A stretch of 64,000 bases of DNA from JAOSJT01 sp035362335 (GTDB lineage: Bacteria > Bacteroidota > Ignavibacteria > SZUA-365), in NCBI GenBank assembly GCA_035362335.1, contig DAOSDL010000002.1, positions 1 through 64,000 on the forward strand, given 5' to 3'. The position numbers and the translations under genes are program-made. The notes beneath the pieces are model-generated. The model made no database searches. It was not told the DNA's origin and saw only the letters and a list, made by a program, of their open reading frames with translations. Below, piece after piece: positions 44,582-54,942 of the stretch (position 1 is its first letter; every line of letters begins with the position of its first letter).

Positions 44582-44850
44582 AAACGTACAATCGTATTAA
44601 AGTACGGTGAATAATTTTGCGATTCAAGTAAGCTCAACCCGGCGCTCTCCATGATTGATGCGCGGGCCACGTGTAGACTGAGGGTTCAGCCTGATCGATG
44701 CTCCAGGCTGTTCGCATGGCACGATGCACCTGCTGCGCTGAGATGAGAAGGTGAACTGTGAAAGCAGATTTGCCGACTGAACCATTCGCCCCATCGCAAG
44801 CATATTCACAGGGAGAAACACACAGCTCGGATAACGCATCCAGCCCTCAG

Positions 44851-45100
44851 GAGCCAACCCGTACCCCCGCCACCCCCGCAGGCAACGGACTCCGATTCGC
44901 ATCGCTGCTGACAGCGGGCGTTGGATTGCTTCATCCGCGACGATTCGCTCGGCACATCGCCGACTTCCACGATTCATCTGTGATAATCTGTGTGAAATCT
45001 GTGCACTCTGTGGTTTTGAAACTCTGTTGATCCGCTCCGACAGTAATCAAGGCACCTGCACCATTTTCATTCTCCCGGGTGTGACGAAGGAACATGAAAG
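44851..45100 (+). repeat. Long composite RTCYGTG repeat, copy E1
   Basis: Modules in order: an AACCCGTACCCCCGCC box, GCTGACAGCGGGCGTTGG, CACATCGCCGACTTCCACGA, the four words ATCTGTG/ATCTGTG/ATCTGTG/CTCTGTG at 10-11-9 spacing, then TTTTGAAACTCTGTTGATCC and a tail CCCGGGTGTGACGAAGGAAC. It ends 167 bp before maeB. Further copies: 47682-48170, 48925-49198, 50281-50494 (partial), 51371-51817 and 54613-54900. The remainder of the 793-bp spacer has no recognised gene. Confidence 0.85.
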
Positions 45101-45267
45101 GCAATGGTTCTCCCCTCTCGATTCTGAACTTCAGCCACCCCCGCACGGTCTGCTATCGTTTCATCCACGATTTTTCTAAATTCCCATGTCCGGAATATTT
45201 CGCTACGGCACTTCGTCACGAGCATAGACGAACGAGCATCCTTTTTTCAGTCAACGGAGACGTATCC

Positions 45268-47536
<2,269 letters not shown>

Positions 47537-47541
<5 letters not shown>

Positions 47542-47603
47542 CAACTCCCTTATTGTCAGCGCTTCAATCCCCGAAGGCACGAGCAATCGTGCCTTCGGTT
47601 GTT
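47537..47603 (+). terminator. Double hairpin terminator after maeB
   Basis: Two stems in a row: GCTGACAA (47537-47544) with TTGTCAGC (47553-47560), which covers the TGA stop, and CCGAAGGCACG (47571-47581) with CGTGCCTTCGG (47588-47598), followed by TTGTT. Confidence 0.75.
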
Positions 47604-47681
47604 ATGCTGCGAATGCATGCAATGCTGTGCTAGCGCAACGGTGCAAGGGTACGACACTATTCCAACGTGTGTCGACCACGA

Positions 47682-48170
47682 CCACTGAATCTGTGCAAAT
47701 CCGTGGATAATCTGCTCTGAAAATTGCCTCGCAGCCTGCATCCTGCTTTTCTGCACGGTGATGAGTTGAGTAACGAGTGAAGAGTAGAGGAAGTTTGACG
47801 GGTGTGGCAAGGAGTCAACCCGCACCCCCACCATCCCCGAAGACAATGTACACCGCCCGCGTCGCTGCTGTCAGCGGGCGTTGGATGGCTTTATCTGCGA
47901 CGATTCGCTCGTCACCTCGCTGACTTCCACGATCCATCTGTGATAATCCGTGTGAAATCCGTGCAATCTGTGGTTTTGAAACTCTGCTGATCCACTCTGA
48001 CAGTAATCAAGGTACCTGCACCATTTTCATTCTCCCGGGTGTGACGAAGGAACATGTAAGACTGTGGTTTTGAAATTCTGTTGATCCGCTCCGACAGTAA
48101 TCAAGGTACCTGCACCATTTTCATTCTCCCGGGTGTGACGGAGGAACATGAAAGACGGTGAAATCCGTGG
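47682..48170 (+). repeat. Long composite RTCYGTG repeat, copy E2, with internal 94-bp tandem duplication
   Basis: Begins with a variant core (ATCTGTG, ATCCGTG, ATCTG spaced 10, 11), a GAGTAAAGAG-like word at 47767, the CCC box, and the main core near 47937 (10-11-9). The tail module is present twice in tandem, 47968-48061 and 48062-48155, with only a few differences, and a fragment GACGGTGAAATCCGTGG follows. It fills most of the 741-bp spacer between maeB and the pentapeptide gene. Confidence 0.85.
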
Positions 48171-48282
48171 TGTTAGAACCGAGTCGAATCAGAATAATCC
48201 TATGACAGGCAACAACATTTGTCTGACCACATGGAATCGCTACATTTCAGCCGTTGAATATCGAGCACACGGATAGCGGGAT

Positions 48283-48858
48283 ATGGACCAGGTATATATA
48301 TATGATCGCGTCTTCGAGCACTGCGATTTCACGACCACCGAACTCGAGAGGGGCGAATACGAGTGCTGTCGCTTCATCAACTGCGACTTCTCGAAGGTGG
48401 ACTTGTCCGACTTCGTGTTCAGCGAATGCGCATTTTCGGGATGCAATCTCAGTCTGGCCAATCTTGGCGGAAGCGCTTTCCGCGAAGTGGCATTTCGGGA
48501 TTGTAAAATGCTCGGACTGCACTTCGACACGTGCAATGAATTCGGGCTTGCGTTCAGCTTTGACAATTGCATCGTGAATCATTCGTCCTTTCACAAGACG
48601 AGGATCAGGAACACACTGTTCAAGGACAGCTTGCTGCACGAGGTCGATTTTACCGACAGCGATGCGACGGAAGCGCGTTTTGATTGCTGCGACCTGGCAC
48701 GAGCAACATTTCATCACACAATTCTGGAGAACGCCGACTTCCACACATCGTTCAACTATGCGATCGACCCGGAAATGAACCGCGTGAAGCACGCGGTGTT
48801 TTCCGTCAACGGACTCGCGGGTCTTCTAAGCAAATACGATCTGGACATACGCGGATGA
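48283..48858 (+). CDS. Pentapeptide-repeat protein (Qnr/McbG-like)
   Basis: 191 residues. The pentapeptide pattern A/C-D/N-L/F-x-x runs throughout (CRFINCDFSKVDLSDFVFSECAFSGCNLSLANL, then DCCDLARATFHHTILENADF), giving a right-handed beta-helix of about eight coils. Qnr and McbG proteins of this size mimic DNA and protect gyrase from quinolones or microcin B17; this one has many Cys and His but no obvious loops. Whether it acts on gyrase is unknown. Native chromosomal forms are often orphan genes, as here. Confidence 0.85.
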   Translation: MDQVYIYDRVFEHCDFTTTELERGEYECCRFINCDFSKVDLSDFVFSECAFSGCNLSLANLGGSAFREVAFRDCKMLGLHFDTCNEFGLAFSFDNCIVNHSSFHKTRIRNTLFKDSLLHEVDFTDSDATEARFDCCDLARATFHHTILENADFHTSFNYAIDPEMNRVKHAVFSVNGLAGLLSKYDLDIRG

Positions 48859-48924
48859 TCGAAACCAGAGGAATTTCTCGCACGAAAACACATGGAAACA
48901 ACAGGCGGCGAGTTGTCTGGGCGA

Positions 48925-49198
48925 GGAACGTTTGACGGTAGTCAGGAGTCAACCCGCACCCCCGCCGTCTCCGCAGGCAATGTCCGCGTGTTTCGCGTCT
49001 CTTTCGACAACGGGTGTTGGATCGCTTCCCCTGCGACGATTCGACCGGCACCTCGCCGACTTCCACGATCCATCTGTGATAATCTGTGTGAAATCTGTGC
49101 AATCTGTGGTTTTGAAATTCTGTTGATCCGCTCTGACAGTAATCATGGCACACGCACCATTTTTATCCTCCCGGGTGTGACGAAGGAACATGAAAGAC
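48925..49198 (+). repeat. Long composite RTCYGTG repeat, copy E3
   Basis: CCC box, a diverged GACAACGGGTGTTGG module, the core with ATCTGTG x4 at 10-11-9 spacing near 49070, and the CCCGGGTGTGACGAAGGAAC tail ending about 80 bp before panE. It fills most of the 423-bp spacer. Confidence 0.85.
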
Positions 49199-49281
49199 CG
49201 CGATGTTCCTCCACCGCCTCCGACGCAACGGCATCGCACCCCAATCAGTACGTCGTTTCACCATTATTTCAATAGGACACC

Positions 49282-50238
49282 ATGAATATCGCGATTATCG
49301 GGGCAGGTGGGGTTGGCGGATATTTCGGAGCGCGCTTGGCTCAAGCGGGACACACGATCACCCTCGTGGCGCGCGGGGACCATCTGCGCGCAATACAGCG
49401 CCACGGATTGAACGTGGAGAGCATACTCGGCGATGCGCATATCGAGAGTATCCGAGCCACGGACAGCATAGCGGATATCGACGAGGCCGAGCTGATCATA
49501 CTCGGGGTCAAAGCATGGCACATCAAAGAGATCCGCGAGGAACTGCGCACGGTGTTGCGCGACGACACCGTGATCCTTCCTCTGCAGAATGGTGTGATGG
49601 CGCTGGACGAATTGTCCGAGGTGATAGACGGCAAGCATCTCATCGGCGGACTCTGCCGTATCATCAGCCGTATCGCGGCTCCCGGGGTGATCCAACATAC
49701 CGGCATCACTCCCACGATCGTGATCGGCGAACGCGACAACAGACGCTCGGAGCGCATTCAGCGCATCCACACAGCTTTCACGACAGCGAATATTCTGACA
49801 ACGATATCCGAAGATATCGACGCGGATGTGTGGAAGAAGTTCATGGCCATTTGCGTAAGCGGCTTGCTGGCCGTTTCGAGGACGAGCTACGGTGAGTTGC
49901 GCGAGTTGGAGGGCACCCGCACGATGATGATCGAGCTGCTTACCGAGATCCAGACTCTCGCTCACAGGCTCGGTGTGCGCATCACGCCCGAGCACGTCGA
50001 CGCGGCGGTGAAGCTGATCGACAGCTTCCCGTACGATTCCACCTCTTCGTTGACACGCGATGTGCTGAACAATCGGCCATCGGAGATCGAGTATCAGAAC
50101 GGCACGGTGGTACGGCTCGGAGAGGAGTACGGCATTGCGACACCGGTGAATCGATTTGTGTATCAGTGTATCATGCCCGGAGAGCGAAGGGCGCGGAATG
50201 TGCTCGCCACGCCACTCCCCTTGCCCCCATCACCATAA
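49282..50238 (+). CDS. panE: 2-dehydropantoate 2-reductase
   Basis: 318 residues. NADPH reduction of ketopantoate in pantothenate synthesis. MNIAIIGAGGVGGYFGARLAQAG is the cofactor fold, LGVKAW and LPLQNGV lie in the substrate cleft, DVWKKFMAICVSGLLAVSR supplies the catalytic Lys, and the C-terminal LNNRPSEIEYQNGTVVRLGEEYGIATPVN is strongly conserved. The start follows TAGGA. A single gene between two repeat-rich spacers; other pan genes are not in the window. Confidence 0.9.
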   Translation: MNIAIIGAGGVGGYFGARLAQAGHTITLVARGDHLRAIQRHGLNVESILGDAHIESIRATDSIADIDEAELIILGVKAWHIKEIREELRTVLRDDTVILPLQNGVMALDELSEVIDGKHLIGGLCRIISRIAAPGVIQHTGITPTIVIGERDNRRSERIQRIHTAFTTANILTTISEDIDADVWKKFMAICVSGLLAVSRTSYGELRELEGTRTMMIELLTEIQTLAHRLGVRITPEHVDAAVKLIDSFPYDSTSSLTRDVLNNRPSEIEYQNGTVVRLGEEYGIATPVNRFVYQCIMPGERRARNVLATPLPLPPSP

Positions 50239-50280
50239 CCTGGAAGTGTGAGTGACGGGTTAACCATGGATGGAAGCGAA

Positions 50281-50494
50281 GATCCAACCTGTGAAGCTCT
50301 GCGCATTATCTGCTCTGAAAATAGTCTCGCTGCCTGCATTATGCTCATCTGCGCGATGATGCATTGAGTAAAGAGTGAAGAGTAAAGAGTAAATTTTGCC
50401 GGACGTAGCTGGGAGTCAACCCGTACCCCCGCTGCCCCCGCAGGCAATGGACACCGATTCGCATCGCCGCTGACAGCGGGCGTGGGATTGCTTA
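50281..50494 (+). repeat. Composite RTCYGTG repeat, copy E4 (5' part only)
   Basis: Carries a degenerate first core (CCTGTG, CTCTGCG, ATCTGC at 10-11 spacing), a GAGTAAAGAG word block at 50365-50393 and the CCC box with GCTGACAGCGGGCGTGGG. It stops sharply at 50494; the main core and the tail are absent. The XRE promoter begins 42 bp later. Confidence 0.75.
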
Positions 50495-50535
50495 CGCAAC
50501 ACGCGTTTCTACTCAATCTCGCATGTCAAACACAT

Positions 50536-50564
50536 TTGACATTGGCCGAATCACGCAGTATATT
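50536..50564 (+). promoter_or_regulatory. Near-consensus promoter for the XRE gene, predicted leaderless
   Basis: TTGACA (50536-50541), 17-bp spacer, TATATT (50559-50564). The ATG at 50572 is eight bases after the -10 box, so transcription would begin at or next to the start codon. No ribosome-binding site is present, in agreement. Confidence 0.65.
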
Positions 50565-50571
50565 CTTCCCC

Positions 50572-50790
50572 ATGAATGAAGCCGGATGCATTGCCAATGA
50601 TGTGCGCACCTTGCGGCTGGCCGCGGGATGGACACAGGCGCAGCTTGCCGAGCGCGTCGGGGTGAGCCGACAAACCATCAATTACGTCGAGAACGGCACC
50701 TACTGCCCGAGTACGTATCTGGCCCTGCGCATCGCGCGGGAGTTGGGTGTACGGGTGGAGGATGTGTTCCGGCTCAAGGAGGAGGAGTGA
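50572..50790 (+). CDS. Small XRE-family transcriptional regulator
   Basis: 72 residues. A single helix-turn-helix: RTLRLAAGWTQAQLAERVGVSRQTINYVENGTYCPS followed by TYLALRIARELGVRVEDVFRL. This is the type with a short N-arm and a VEDVF end, usually encoded with a small membrane protein, as here (start 4 bp after its stop). It probably controls its own operon. It has a strong promoter and possibly a leaderless message. Confidence 0.9.
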   Translation: MNEAGCIANDVRTLRLAAGWTQAQLAERVGVSRQTINYVENGTYCPSTYLALRIARELGVRVEDVFRLKEEE

Positions 50791-50793
50791 GTC

Positions 50794-51258
50794 ATGGAAT
50801 TTCGACCGGAACGCGACGAGCGCCTCAAAGCGGTGATGGCCCGCGCGGGCATGTACGCCTGGTTTGTGTCCTTTGGCATGTTTTTCATTCTCGGAGCGCT
50901 GTCGCAAACGCTGGACGACGAGCTGCTGCGCGATGCAAATTTCATGTTGGTGTTGCCGTGGTTTGCGAGCACGATGGTGTTCCTCGGCATGCTGTTGCAT
51001 GGCAAGTATTATAGCAGCATTCGCGAGGAGAATGCGCGCGCCTCGGGAGGGTCCGCCAGGGGACTCGGGCGCTTGCTGTTGTCCACCCTGCTCTTCGCCA
51101 CTATCATGTTCACATTGAAACACTTCGACATACTCGACCGAAGTACTGAAAACTGGCAAAGCGACGCCCTGGACTCGGCTGGCACGGCGGTGCTGTGGGG
51201 AGTGGTGATGTATTTCATTCTGCTTCGAACACCACGGCAGAAAGACGACGAACGCTGA
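50794..51258 (+). CDS. Four-helix membrane protein paired with the XRE regulator
   Basis: 154 residues, with AGGAGG before the ATG. Four hydrophobic helices (near residues 20-40, 48-66, 92-108 and 128-144), with a basic RPERDERLK N-terminus. I do not recognise the family; DUF2178-like proteins have this layout and are also paired with small XRE regulators. It could be a sensor or a membrane-active product; inference only. Confidence 0.75.
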   Translation: MEFRPERDERLKAVMARAGMYAWFVSFGMFFILGALSQTLDDELLRDANFMLVLPWFASTMVFLGMLLHGKYYSSIREENARASGGSARGLGRLLLSTLLFATIMFTLKHFDILDRSTENWQSDALDSAGTAVLWGVVMYFILLRTPRQKDDER

Positions 51259-51370
51259 CGTGGAACGGCGCAGCGCATGCTCTCGGTGGCAATGCCCTTC
51301 CGGCATCCAGTCCTCCCCCCCCGTCTCCATACCGCGGATTAGTGGGCAGAGGATTCGCCACGGATGAATG

Positions 51371-51817
51371 CGCAGATCCAATCTGTGAAAATCCGCGGAT
51401 TATTTGTGAAATCTACTCTGAAAATAGTCTCGCCGCTTGCATCATGCTGATCTGCGCGGAAATGAGTAAAGAATGAAGGGTAAAGAGGAACGTTTGACGG
51501 TAGCCGCCAAGAGCCGATCCGTACCCCCGCCGCCCCCGCAGGCAATGGACACCAATTCGCATCACTGCTGACAGCGGTCGTTGTATTGCTTCATCTGCGA
51601 CGATTCGCCCGGCACCTCGCCGACTTCCACGATCAATCTGTGATAATCTGTGTGAAATCTGTGCAATCTGTGGTTTTGAAACTCTGTTGCTCCGCTCCGA
51701 CAGTGATCAAGGCACCTGCACCAATTTCATTCTCCCGGGTGTGACGAAGCCACATGAAAGACTGTGGTTTTAAAGCTTGTTGCTCCGCTCCGACAAGAAT
51801 CACGGCACCCGCACCAT
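51371..51817 (+). repeat. Long composite RTCYGTG repeat, copy E5 (most complete)
   Basis: First core ATCTGTG, ATCCGCG, ATTTGTG, ATCTACTCTG spaced 10, 11, 9 near 51379; a GAGTAAAG word block at 51464-51493; the CCC box; the main core near 51634 (10-11-9); tail; and a second, partial tail (GACTGTGGTTTTAAAGC) ending near 51817. It fills half of the 800-bp spacer before the ferredoxin gene. Confidence 0.85.
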
Positions 51818-51818
51818 G

Positions 51819-51880
51819 TTCCGCACTGCGGCTTCTCTCCGCTGTTCCATAAAAGAGGAGAGAGAAAACGATGTGCGGAA
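51819..51880. other. Nested hairpin at the end of repeat copy E5
   Basis: Outer arms TTCCGCAC (51819-51826) and GTGCGGAA (51873-51880); inner arms TTCTCTCC (51833-51840) and GGAGAGAG (51857-51864), loop 16. It begins exactly where the repeat similarity stops. Confidence 0.45.
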
Positions 51881-51973
51881 TTCCGAGCCTTGCAGGACGG
51901 ATGCTCGCAGCCGGCCGGGTGCGCTTTGCCCATCGCCGTGCCGAACAGGTGGCGTTGCCGTGATTGCCGTCCG

Positions 51974-51995
51974 CGATAATTAACAAACGTTATCG
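51974..51995. promoter_or_regulatory. CGATAA-N10-TTATCG dyad upstream of the ferredoxin gene
   Basis: Perfect six-base half-sites, 22 bp overall, 67 bp before the ferredoxin start. The size suits a dimeric Crp/Fnr-type or other HTH regulator, and a Crp-family gene is encoded two genes downstream. The link is inference. Confidence 0.45.
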
Positions 51996-52062
51996 TGGTT
52001 GTTGAACATCCCAGCGTATGTTGCATGGAAAAACTTTGAAGCGTGGCACGGGGATATCGCGA

Positions 52063-52278
52063 ATGAACAGGAGCATGCATACACGCTATGTGACTCTCGA
52101 TACTGGCAGCTGCGAGGCATGCTGGCGTTGCGTGGACGCGTGTGTTCGCGGGGTGCTGGGCCGCATCCGTCTGCCGTGGCACAGGCATGCGCGGATTATC
52201 AACGGTGAGGTTTGCACCGGATGCCTGCGCTGCGGGAGAGCCTGCACCACGAACGCCATTGCTCCACGGAGGGTGTGA
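52063..52278 (+). CDS. Small ferredoxin with two 4Fe-4S motifs
   Basis: 71 residues from the ATG at 52063; ATGs at 52018 and 52075 are alternatives. Two C-x2-C-x2-C-x3-C motifs: CEACWRCVDAC and CTGCLRCGRAC. Each lacks the proline usual after the last Cys; the first is followed by VRG and the second by TTN. The linker is basic (RIRLPWHRHARI). Its stop is one base before the DUF4405 gene, so the two proteins probably form one redox unit. Confidence 0.85.
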   Translation: MNRSMHTRYVTLDTGSCEACWRCVDACVRGVLGRIRLPWHRHARIINGEVCTGCLRCGRACTTNAIAPRRV

Positions 52279-52279
52279 A

Positions 52280-52828
52280 ATGATTCGTTTTTCCTCGCGT
52301 TGGGATGCAGCGCGTCTTCCACTCAATCTGGCACTGCTCACCTCGGGCGCTCTCGTGATGTTCACAGGACTGCTGCTGCAAGGCGGCTTTCATATGGGCA
52401 ACCATGGCAGTATTGATCCGCGGATCTCGGTGCTCGGATGCTGTTACGAGGAGTGGTCGCGCTACCACTTCTTTGCGATACTGGCGCTAAGCGCGTTCAT
52501 GCTTGTGCATCTCCTCCGTCATCGGTCATGGTACACGTCGCTGCGACCGAGACATTTCAGAGGCAAGAAGCGACAGGTCATGATACTTTCGACGTTGTTC
52601 CTTGCCGTCGCCGTTACGGGTTACCTTCCCTGGTTGATTCACGTCTGGGGTGGCGATGCTATGCTGCGGAAACTCTTCATTGAAATTCACGACAAACTGG
52701 CACTGCCTCTCTCGGGCTATCTCATCTGGCATATCGTGACGCGGCGCGCGGCTTTGTTCAGGCTGGCACCGCGAAAGGAGCGGCACGACATACCGGGAGC
52801 CGCACGCTGGAAACGAAGCGCTGTTTGA
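52280..52828 (+). CDS. DUF4405-type four-helix membrane protein
   Basis: 182 residues from the ATG at 52280, preceded by GGAGGGTG. Helices near residues 15-37, 61-80, 97-118 and 134-152. His residues lie in the second (RYHFFAI ... LVHLLRH) and fourth helices (EIHDKL ... LIWHIV), spaced for haem as in cytochrome b561-like proteins; DUF4405 belongs to this group. Likely role: pass electrons between the ferredoxin and a membrane partner. Cys pair GCCYEEW lies on the loop after the first helix. Confidence 0.75.
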   Translation: MIRFSSRWDAARLPLNLALLTSGALVMFTGLLLQGGFHMGNHGSIDPRISVLGCCYEEWSRYHFFAILALSAFMLVHLLRHRSWYTSLRPRHFRGKKRQVMILSTLFLAVAVTGYLPWLIHVWGGDAMLRKLFIEIHDKLALPLSGYLIWHIVTRRAALFRLAPRKERHDIPGAARWKRSAV

Positions 52829-52946
52829 ATCCTGCGCATGGGCGTGTAATTTGCTGCCGTGCGGAACCGACTCCTTCGCCCGGATGCCGGATACAGAATC
52901 CGCAAACGCGTCCGAGTTGTGGATCAATTGCTGACTGCGACAGCGT

Positions 52947-53501
52947 ATGCTCCAGCTTCTTCTTGACATCGTACGAAAGAACGACGAGCACTGGTCTCGC
53001 TTGCAGTCCAGCCTGATCGAGCGATGCATTCCAGCAAAAACCGTTCTGCTCCATGCCGGCGAAATTTCCCGACACCTTCACATCATCCGACACGGCTGCC
53101 TTCGGATGTGGTACAACGCGGATGGGAAAGACATCACCTTGCAGTTTTTTTTCGAGGGACAGCCCGTGGCATCCATCGACAGCTTTCTGGGGGCGGAGCC
53201 CAGTTTGTTCAGCATCGAAAGCATCGAAGCCTCGGTGATCACTTCGATCACCAAGGAGGACTTCGAGTGGATACAGGATGTGTATCCCGAAGTGCGGAAA
53301 GGGATGAACGAGTACCTGCTGCGGCGCTTCAGGAATTACGCCGAGTTGTTCCTCTCCCGCATCAAGGATTCGCCCAGGCAGCGGTACGACGATCTTGTGA
53401 AGCATCATCCGGAAATCATTCAGCGCGTACCGCAGCATTACATCGCCACGTATCTCGGAATCACTCCCATTTCGCTCAGCCGAATCCGCAACCGACGATG
53501 A
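52947..53501 (+). CDS. Crp/Fnr-family transcriptional regulator
   Basis: 184 residues. A cNMP-binding-like beta-roll (LLHAGEISRHLHIIRHGCLRMWYNADGKDITLQFFFEGQPVA), a long dimer helix and a C-terminal HTH ending in YIATYLGITPISLSRIRNRR. The size and the C-end are typical of Bacteroidota Crp proteins. Only two cysteines occur, so no FNR-type 4Fe-4S cluster, and the Arg-Ser pair for cAMP is missing, so the ligand is unknown. It is 118 bp downstream of the DUF4405 gene. Confidence 0.88.
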   Translation: MLQLLLDIVRKNDEHWSRLQSSLIERCIPAKTVLLHAGEISRHLHIIRHGCLRMWYNADGKDITLQFFFEGQPVASIDSFLGAEPSLFSIESIEASVITSITKEDFEWIQDVYPEVRKGMNEYLLRRFRNYAELFLSRIKDSPRQRYDDLVKHHPEIIQRVPQHYIATYLGITPISLSRIRNRR

Positions 53502-53653
53502 GCGTCACTTCACGGTGCAACGGAAGCTGGCGCGCAGCGCGTAGACCTTGCAGCAGCGTACGCTGGCGGTCCTTTCTGTGTACAGTGATCACCTTCAAGC
53601 GCGGGCAGCGATGCCGTGCTGTGCCTCGTGGACCAATGTGCCGCGGCGCGAAT

Positions 53654-53700
53654 GCGTCTGTGATCATGTGTGGAGTATCCGTGAGATCCGTGGTTCTCAC
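53654..53700 (+). repeat. Phased RTCYGTG repeat, degenerate short copy
   Basis: Words GTCTGTG, ATGTGTG, ATCCGTG, ATCCGTG at 10-11-9 spacing, with spacer bases unlike the other copies. It lies in the 347-bp spacer before the MBL gene, which otherwise shows nothing. Confidence 0.65.
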
Positions 53701-53848
53701 ACTCGGTTCACGCGCCGCACGCATGTATCCCATCCCGTGTGGCTGCATGCAACGATAGCCTTCGACGGCCGTACAGATGAGTCTGTGGCGGAGAGGACAT
53801 TCTCCATCCGACACGCTTCCATTCACAACAGAGAAACAGAGCACCGAT

Positions 53849-54601
53849 ATGAACGTGACCGTACTGCGGGTTGAGAGCATCATTGACGGCGAGAGCATCG
53901 TCATTCATCCCGTATTGCTGCAGCGCGGGCAGAGCAGCTATCTGGTGGATTGCGGCTACGCAGGTGGTTTCGAAGCCCTGGAGCATGCGTTGCTGGAAGC
54001 GGGTACATGTGTGGAGGATATTCGTGGCGTCATTCTCACACACGACGACTACGATCATTTGGGAGGCATGCGTTGGTTGAAGGACCGCAATCCCGCGCTA
54101 CAGCTCTACTGCGGTGAGCATGAGCGCGATGCGGTGTCGGGCCGGGTGAAATCGGAGCGTCTGCTTCAGGCCGAGTCGCTGCTCGCGTCCATGCCCGAGG
54201 AAAGCAAGGATTGGGCTCGCGGATTCATTCGCATGCTCGAAAGTGTGCATCGCTTCGAACCGGGGCATGCGTTCACGGACCAGGAGATTTTCGAACAGGA
54301 CATCACCATCCTTCACACACCGGGTCACACCCGCGGACACATTTCCCTGTACATCGCAAGTCAGAGCACATTGATCGCTGGCGACGCGCTGGTAATCGAG
54401 GACGGCGCCTTCGACATCGCCAACCCCGCTTTCACCTTGCACATGGATGCGGCGCTGCGCTCGGTGCGGCGGATTCGACAACTGCAGCCCCGGCGCATCA
54501 TCTGCTACCACGGCGGCATCATGGATGAACAGGTGGACGAGCGCCTGCGGGAGCTGATCGAGCGGTACAGCGAGGATAGACCTCCGGCCGAAGTGCTATG
54601 A
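53849..54601 (+). CDS. Metallo-beta-lactamase-fold hydrolase
   Basis: 250 residues from the ATG at 53849 (MNVTVLRVES). The MBL motif is THDDYDHLGG: H-x-D-x-D-H, with Asp in place of the second His, a variant common in the family. The further ligands are in LHTPGHTRGHISLY (His), AGDAL (Asp) and CYHGG (His). A basic metal hydrolase of unknown substrate. Similar to YcbL/glyoxalase-like and lactonase-like proteins, with no firm assignment. Confidence 0.85.
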   Translation: MNVTVLRVESIIDGESIVIHPVLLQRGQSSYLVDCGYAGGFEALEHALLEAGTCVEDIRGVILTHDDYDHLGGMRWLKDRNPALQLYCGEHERDAVSGRVKSERLLQAESLLASMPEESKDWARGFIRMLESVHRFEPGHAFTDQEIFEQDITILHTPGHTRGHISLYIASQSTLIAGDALVIEDGAFDIANPAFTLHMDAALRSVRRIRQLQPRRIICYHGGIMDEQVDERLRELIERYSEDRPPAEVL

Positions 54602-54612
54602 GAAGATACAAT

Positions 54613-54900
54613 CACCGCACCCCCTCCGCCCTCGCAGGCAATTGACACCGATTCGCATCACTACCGTCAGCGGGCGTTCGATGGCTTCATCTGCAACGAT
54701 TCGCCCGGCACCTCGCCGACTTCCACGATCCATCTGTGCTAATCTGTGTGAAATCCGTGCAATCTGTGGTTTTCCCCCTCCGTCACATCCACTCCAACAA
54801 TAATCATGGCACCCGCACCGTTTTCATCATCCCGGGTGTGACGAATGAACATGAAAGACTGTGGTTTTAAAACTCTGCTGATCCGCTCTGACAATAATCG
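54613..54900 (+). repeat. Long composite RTCYGTG repeat, copy E6
   Basis: CCC box diverged, GTCAGCGGGCGTTCG module, core ATCTGTG/ATCTGTG/ATCCGTG/ATCTGTG at 10-11-9 near 54731, tail CCCGGGTGTGACGAATGAAC, then a second partial tail to 54900. It fills the convergent spacer between the MBL gene and the PhnB-like gene. Confidence 0.85.
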
Positions 54901-54942
54901 AAGAGCGCTCCGCACCGGCGGCGCGGAGCGCCCTGACAGCGA

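Noticed and set aside
41847..44600. 917-codon plus-strand open frame across ahcY and metK
   Set aside because: It is antisense to two certain enzymes and shows no family features; long antisense frames are common in GC-rich DNA.
44475..44600. Known SAM-I/II/III/VI or SAH riboswitch before metK
   Set aside because: None of the consensus cores I know could be matched; only unclassified pairings remain, listed as a finding.
47682..48170. CRISPR-like array in the repeat-rich spacers
   Set aside because: Repeats are unequal, the words are only 7 bases, spacers are 2-4 bases, and no cas gene is present.
51371..51817. Insertion sequence
   Set aside because: No transposase frame, no terminal inverted repeats at the copy ends, and no target duplications could be seen.
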